A stretch of DNA of 64,000 bases from Rhodoferax sp. (GTDB taxonomy: Bacteria > Pseudomonadota > Gammaproteobacteria > Burkholderiales > Burkholderiaceae_C): assembly GCA_029866205.1 (NCBI GenBank), contig JARWZT010000011.1, positions 62,001-126,000 of the forward strand. Direction: 5' to 3'. Under the pieces are notes generated by a model. That model did not search any database. It saw only the letters and a list, made by a program, of their open reading frames with translations, and was not told the origin of the DNA. A program made the translations under genes and the position numbers. Below, in pieces: positions 59,996 to 64,000 of this stretch; positions within the stretch are counted from its first letter, which is position 1, and each line of letters opens with the position of its first letter.

Positions 59996-61564
59996 ATGAA
60001 ATCTGCCAAACCAAATATCCTCTTGGTCATGGCCGACCAGTTGGCCGTTCCGACCCTGCCTTTTCATGGTCACCCCTTGGTCAAGGCACCAAACTTGAGT
60101 CGCCTGGCGCAAAGTGGCGTGGTGTTTGACAGCGCGTACTGCAATTTTCCGATCTGTGCGCCCTCGCGCTTTTCCATGCTGTCGGGGCGCTTGCCGCATT
60201 CGATTGCCGCCTACGACAACGCCTCCGAGTTCCCGGCCGCCATGCCCACCATGGCGCACTACCTGCGCCACGCGGGCTACCGCACCATTTTGTGCGGCAA
60301 GATGCACTTCATTGGGCCCGACCAGTTGCACGGTTTTGAAGAACGCTTGACGACCGATATCTATCCCGCCGACTTTGCCTGGACGCCCGACTGGCTCAAG
60401 GGGCCCGCCTATCGGCCTACGGGGGTGAGCATGCGACCAGTGCTGGAGGCGGGCCCCTGTGTGCGCAGCATGCAGATCGATTACGACGATGAGGTCGAAT
60501 ACAAGGGCGCCCAATGTCTGTACGACCTCGCACGGGCACCCCAAGACAAGCCATTTTTTCTCACGGTGTCTTACACCCACCCACATCCGCCGTTTGTGGC
60601 ACCGCAGCGCCACTGGGATTTGTACCGCGAGGACGAGATTGACGATCCACGCGTGGCTCCCATTGCCTTTGAAAGCCAGGACGAGCACAGCCAATGGCTG
60701 CACGTGGCCCATGCGCAAGACCTTTACAGCGTCTCACCCGCGCAGGTGCGACGTGCGCGTCACGCCTACTACGGCATGGTCAGCTACGTCGACGAAAAAA
60801 TCGGCCGGATTCTCGATGTGCTGCAGGAAACGGGTCTGGACGACAACACCACCGTGGTGTTCTGCGGTGACCACGGCGAGATGCTGGGTGAGCGTGGCAT
60901 GTGGTTCAAGCAAAGCTTTTACGAGTCATCGGTGCGTGTTCCGCTGATCGTTTCCATGCCCAAGCGGTTTGCCCCGGCACGCGTGGCAGCGCACGTCTCG
61001 CTGGTGGACTTGTTGCCCACGTTCATGGACTTGGCGTGCGATGGCAAGCCGCCCGCGCCAGTCGGGCCCATGCACGGCAGCAGCTTGCTGCCTTTGCTCA
61101 CCGGCGTAGATTCGGGTGCCGAACGCTGCGTGGTGTCGGAATACAGCTCCGAAGGCGTTTGTGCCGCATCGCGGATGGTGCGCCAAGGTCCCTGGAAATA
61201 CATTTTCACGCATGGACTGTCCCCCCTGCTTTTCAACCTTGCCACCGATCCGAACGAGCTCAACAATTTGGCAGGCCAGGCGGACCATGCGCACACTGAG
61301 CAGCGTCTGCACGCCCGCCTGGTCCAAGACTGGGATCCGGCCGAGGTGCATGCTCGCATTTTGGCCAGTCAACGGGAGCGATTGTTTCTGGCGGAGGTGG
61401 CCAGTGGCTCCAGCCAAACTCCGAATTGGGCTTACCAGCCCTTTGTTGACGAAAGCCAGCGATTTATCCGTGGTTCCGGCGCGGCAGGCCCCACCAGTGT
61501 CAAGGCGCGGGCCCGCTTTCCCTTTGTGGAGCCAGCCCAGCCAGACCAAGCGCCCGGAGGCTAG
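59996..61564 (+). CDS. betC: choline-sulfatase-like arylsulfatase
   Basis: [73 protein letters not shown]...[33 protein letters not shown]; CxPSR sulfatase signature. Confidence 0.9.
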   Translation: MKSAKPNILLVMADQLAVPTLPFHGHPLVKAPNLSRLAQSGVVFDSAYCNFPICAPSRFSMLSGRLPHSIAAYDNASEFPAAMPTMAHYLRHAGYRTILCGKMHFIGPDQLHGFEERLTTDIYPADFAWTPDWLKGPAYRPTGVSMRPVLEAGPCVRSMQIDYDDEVEYKGAQCLYDLARAPQDKPFFLTVSYTHPHPPFVAPQRHWDLYREDEIDDPRVAPIAFESQDEHSQWLHVAHAQDLYSVSPAQVRRARHAYYGMVSYVDEKIGRILDVLQETGLDDNTTVVFCGDHGEMLGERGMWFKQSFYESSVRVPLIVSMPKRFAPARVAAHVSLVDLLPTFMDLACDGKPPAPVGPMHGSSLLPLLTGVDSGAERCVVSEYSSEGVCAASRMVRQGPWKYIFTHGLSPLLFNLATDPNELNNLAGQADHAHTEQRLHARLVQDWDPAEVHARILASQRERLFLAEVASGSSQTPNWAYQPFVDESQRFIRGSGAAGPTSVKARARFPFVEPAQPDQAPGG

Positions 61565-63003
61565 AGCAGACCGGCTTGCGACACAAACTTCGGGTTCATG
61601 TACGCCTCCAGCGCCTCGGTGCCCCCTTCGGAGCCGTAGCCTGAATCCTTGACGCCACCAAACGGTGTTTCTGGCGTGCCCAGTCCCAGGTGGTTAATGG
61701 TGATCATGCCGGTTTCAATACAGGCGGCGATCTGCTGGGCGGTACGTGCTGATCGGGTCCAGGCATAAGCCGCCAAGCCAAAGGGTAGCCGGTTGGCTTC
61801 CCGCACTGCATCGTCAAAGCTGGCAAAGGGGTTGATGATGGCCATCGGACCAAAGGGCTCTTCGGTCATGGCACGTCCCGTGGTCGGCAGTTCAGTGATA
61901 ACCGTGGGTGCCCAATAATTGCCTGCAGTGCCCACGGGCGCTCCGCCGGTTTGGATGTGCGCGTGCTGCTGGCGCGCATCGGCCACCAGGTTTTCCATGG
62001 CAGCCTTGCGGCGCGGGTTGGCCAGCGGTCCCATGGTGGTGCCGCTCTCCAGGCCATCGCCCATCTTCAGGTTTTCGGTGTGCATGACAAACTGCGCCAC
62101 AAAGTCCTTGTAAACCCCCTCCTGCACCAGAAAGCGGGTGGGGGAGACGCAGACCTGGCCGGCGTTGCGAAACTTGCTTGCCACCATGGTCTTGGCGGCC
62201 AGTGCCACGTCGGCGTCGTCGAAGATCACCACGGGCGCGTGTCCACCGAGCTCCATGGTCATGCGCTTCATGTGCAGTCCCGCCATGGCAGCCAGCTGCT
62301 TGCCCACCGGAGTGGAACCGGTGAAAGAAATCTTGCGGATAGCGGGGTGCGCGATCAGGAAAGAAGAGATGTGCGCCGGGTCGCCATAAACCAGATTGAC
62401 CACGCCCGCAGGCACGCCGGCGTCAATAAAGGCGCGGATCAGCGCGGCCGGCGACGCCGGTGTTTCTTCGGGGGCCTTCACGATGATGGAGCATCCTGCT
62501 GCCAGTGCCGCGGACAGCTTGCGCACGATTTGGTTGATCGGGAAGTTCCAGGGCGTGAACGCCGCCACCGGGCCTACGGGCTCTTTGATCACCAGTTGAT
62601 AGACGTCGTGCTGGCGCGGCGGAATCACTCTACCGTAGGCGCGGCGGCCTTCTTCGGCAAACCAGTCAATGGTGTCGGCACCGGCCATTATTTCCATCCG
62701 GGCTTCGGCCAGGGGCTTGCCTTGCTCCAGGGTCATCAGGCGGGCGATTGGCTCCACCCGATCGCGCAGCAACTGTGCCGCTTTGCGCATGGTCTTATAG
62801 CGGTCGAACGCACTGATACGCCGCCACACCGCAAAGCCACGCTCGGCGGCTGCAGCGACTTCTTCGAGGTCTGAAGTCTCTGCACAAGCCACCTGGCCGA
62901 TCACGGTACCGGTGGCAGGGTTACGCACCGGCAGGCTGCGGGCGGCTGCGCCCTCGCGCCAGTGGCCGTCGATATAGAGCTGAATGGGGGGGTAGTCGTT
63001 CAT
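61561..63003 (-). CDS. NAD(P)-dependent aldehyde dehydrogenase, succinate-semialdehyde dehydrogenase-like
   Basis: [42 protein letters not shown]...[17 protein letters not shown]...[16 protein letters not shown]...[15 protein letters not shown]. Confidence 0.92.
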   Translation of the reverse strand: MNDYPPIQLYIDGHWREGAAARSLPVRNPATGTVIGQVACAETSDLEEVAAAAERGFAVWRRISAFDRYKTMRKAAQLLRDRVEPIARLMTLEQGKPLAEARMEIMAGADTIDWFAEEGRRAYGRVIPPRQHDVYQLVIKEPVGPVAAFTPWNFPINQIVRKLSAALAAGCSIIVKAPEETPASPAALIRAFIDAGVPAGVVNLVYGDPAHISSFLIAHPAIRKISFTGSTPVGKQLAAMAGLHMKRMTMELGGHAPVVIFDDADVALAAKTMVASKFRNAGQVCVSPTRFLVQEGVYKDFVAQFVMHTENLKMGDGLESGTTMGPLANPRRKAAMENLVADARQQHAHIQTGGAPVGTAGNYWAPTVITELPTTGRAMTEEPFGPMAIINPFASFDDAVREANRLPFGLAAYAWTRSARTAQQIAACIETGMITINHLGLGTPETPFGGVKDSGYGSEGGTEALEAYMNPKFVSQAGLL

Positions 63004-63102
63004 GGAGGGCTTGGAGAAAAAGGAAGTGAGTGAAAGTTGAAAACGAAAAAAGGACGCAAAGAGAACGCAAAGATGGGTATCAAATTGACCGGAATGCCCG
63101 GC

Positions 63103-64000
63103 TCAGGCAGCGTCTTCCAGCACCATGGCAGCGCCTTTTTCGCCAATCATGATGGCCGCCGCATTGGTGTTGGTCGATACCATGCGGGGCATGACTGAGG
63201 CGTCAATGACCCGCAGGCTATCAACGCCGCGCACGCGCAAGCGTGGGTCCACCACCGATGCCGAGTCTGCACCCATGCGGCAGGTGCCCACGGGGTGATA
63301 AACGGTACCACCTTTGTGTCGGGCAAAGTTTTCCAGGGCCTCAGGGCTGACCACACCGTTGCCCGGGAAATGCTCTTCGCCAGTCACCAAATTTCGAAAT
63401 GCGGGTTGGGCATAAATCTCGCGCAGCTGGCGCAGCCCGGCCACCAGCACCCGTGCATCTTGTGGGTGCTGCAGGTAGTTGGACACGATGCGCGGCGCGG
63501 CCAGGGGATCCGCCGAGCGCAGGTGCACACTGCCACGCGACAGCGGGCGGCATTGCGTGGCCGATGCGGAAAACCCCGAGAAACGGTGCAGTGCATCGCC
63601 CGGCTTGTCCACGGACAAAGGCATCACGTTAAACAGCACATCGGCACGCCCGCCTTGGGCATATTCAGTGCAGGCCAGGCCGCCGACTTGACCGGCGCCC
63701 ACGGTCAGCGGCCCGCGTTGCTGGAGCAGCCACTGCACGCCCATTTGCACCAGACGCAAAGGGTTGCGGATGTCATCGTTGAGCGAATGTTTCTTGCGCA
63801 GCTTGACGATCACCCGCGCCTGGTAATGGTCCTGCAGGTTTTCACCCACTTCGGGTGCGTCCACGTTCACGGCAATCTTGTGCTGGCGCAGCAGGGCCGC
63901 CGGGCCAATGCCAGAGAGCTGCAGCAGTTGGGGCGACTGCAATGCGCCAGCGGCCAGAATGACCTCGGCGTCTGCCTGTGCGGCAGTCAGCACGCCGTCG
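63103..64000 (-). CDS. GMC-family (choline dehydrogenase-like) oxidoreductase, N-terminus outside window
   Basis: EVILAAGALQSPQLLQLSGIGPAALL...VGENLQDHYQARVIVKLR...HKGGTVYHPVGTCRMGADSASVVDPRLRVRGVDSLRVIDASVMPRMVSTNTNAAAIMIGEKGA. Confidence 0.92.
   Translation of the reverse strand, partial: DGVLTAAQADAEVILAAGALQSPQLLQLSGIGPAALLRQHKIAVNVDAPEVGENLQDHYQARVIVKLRKKHSLNDDIRNPLRLVQMGVQWLLQQRGPLTVGAGQVGGLACTEYAQGGRADVLFNVMPLSVDKPGDALHRFSGFSASATQCRPLSRGSVHLRSADPLAAPRIVSNYLQHPQDARVLVAGLRQLREIYAQPAFRNLVTGEEHFPGNGVVSPEALENFARHKGGTVYHPVGTCRMGADSASVVDPRLRVRGVDSLRVIDASVMPRMVSTNTNAAAIMIGEKGAAMVLEDAA

Overview
The window looks like a chromosomal segment of a Burkholderiales bacterium (Comamonadaceae/Rhodoferax-like by protein flavour; this taxonomic placement is inference). 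Left to right it contains: (1) a flagellar/chemotaxis-motor block (fliL, fliK on -, flhA-flhF-flhG-fliA, fliS, motA-motB on +); (2) lgt, an HD-GYP response regulator and uspA; (3) a cbb3 oxidase block (ccoI-S-N-O-Q-P-G-H) with an Fe-S type fnr, hemN, a TauE/SafE-like protein and a second Crp/Fnr paralog, then dusA and a DMT exporter; (4) a propionate/methylmalonyl-CoA block (GntR, mutase, meaB, pccB, small membrane protein, pccA, VOC epimerase-like); (5) rsxB-phaZ, an aromatic/aspartate aminotransferase, uvrB; (6) iscR-S-U-A-hscB-hscA-fdx, dnaQ and tRNA-Val(CAC); (7) a repeat-rich accessory stretch (about 48.3-53.95 kb) with a DUF4864 protein, a RodZ-like HTH/TM protein, a short acidic repeat protein, an alpha/beta-hydrolase-adenylate-cyclase fusion and two head-to-head 5'-truncated beta-sandwich (SCPU-like) gene remnants; (8) a phasin and a frameshifted PHA synthase; (9) a choline-sulfatase/Bug-SBP/ALDH/GMC oxidoreductase module. 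The best leads are: divergent sigma54-type promoters between fliK and flhA with a sigma28 promoter upstream of fliS; three perfect-spacing FNR boxes around the cbb3 block, together with an Fnr paralog lacking the N-terminal cysteine triad; an identical 17-bp element at identical spacing upstream of phaZ and the phasin gene; a PHA synthase broken at its catalytic box; an apparently undescribed modular dispersed repeat family; and the acidic 12-aa repeat protein. I found no CRISPR array, IS element, prophage or recognised defence system. No searches were run; all names come from recognising family motifs in the translated sequence.
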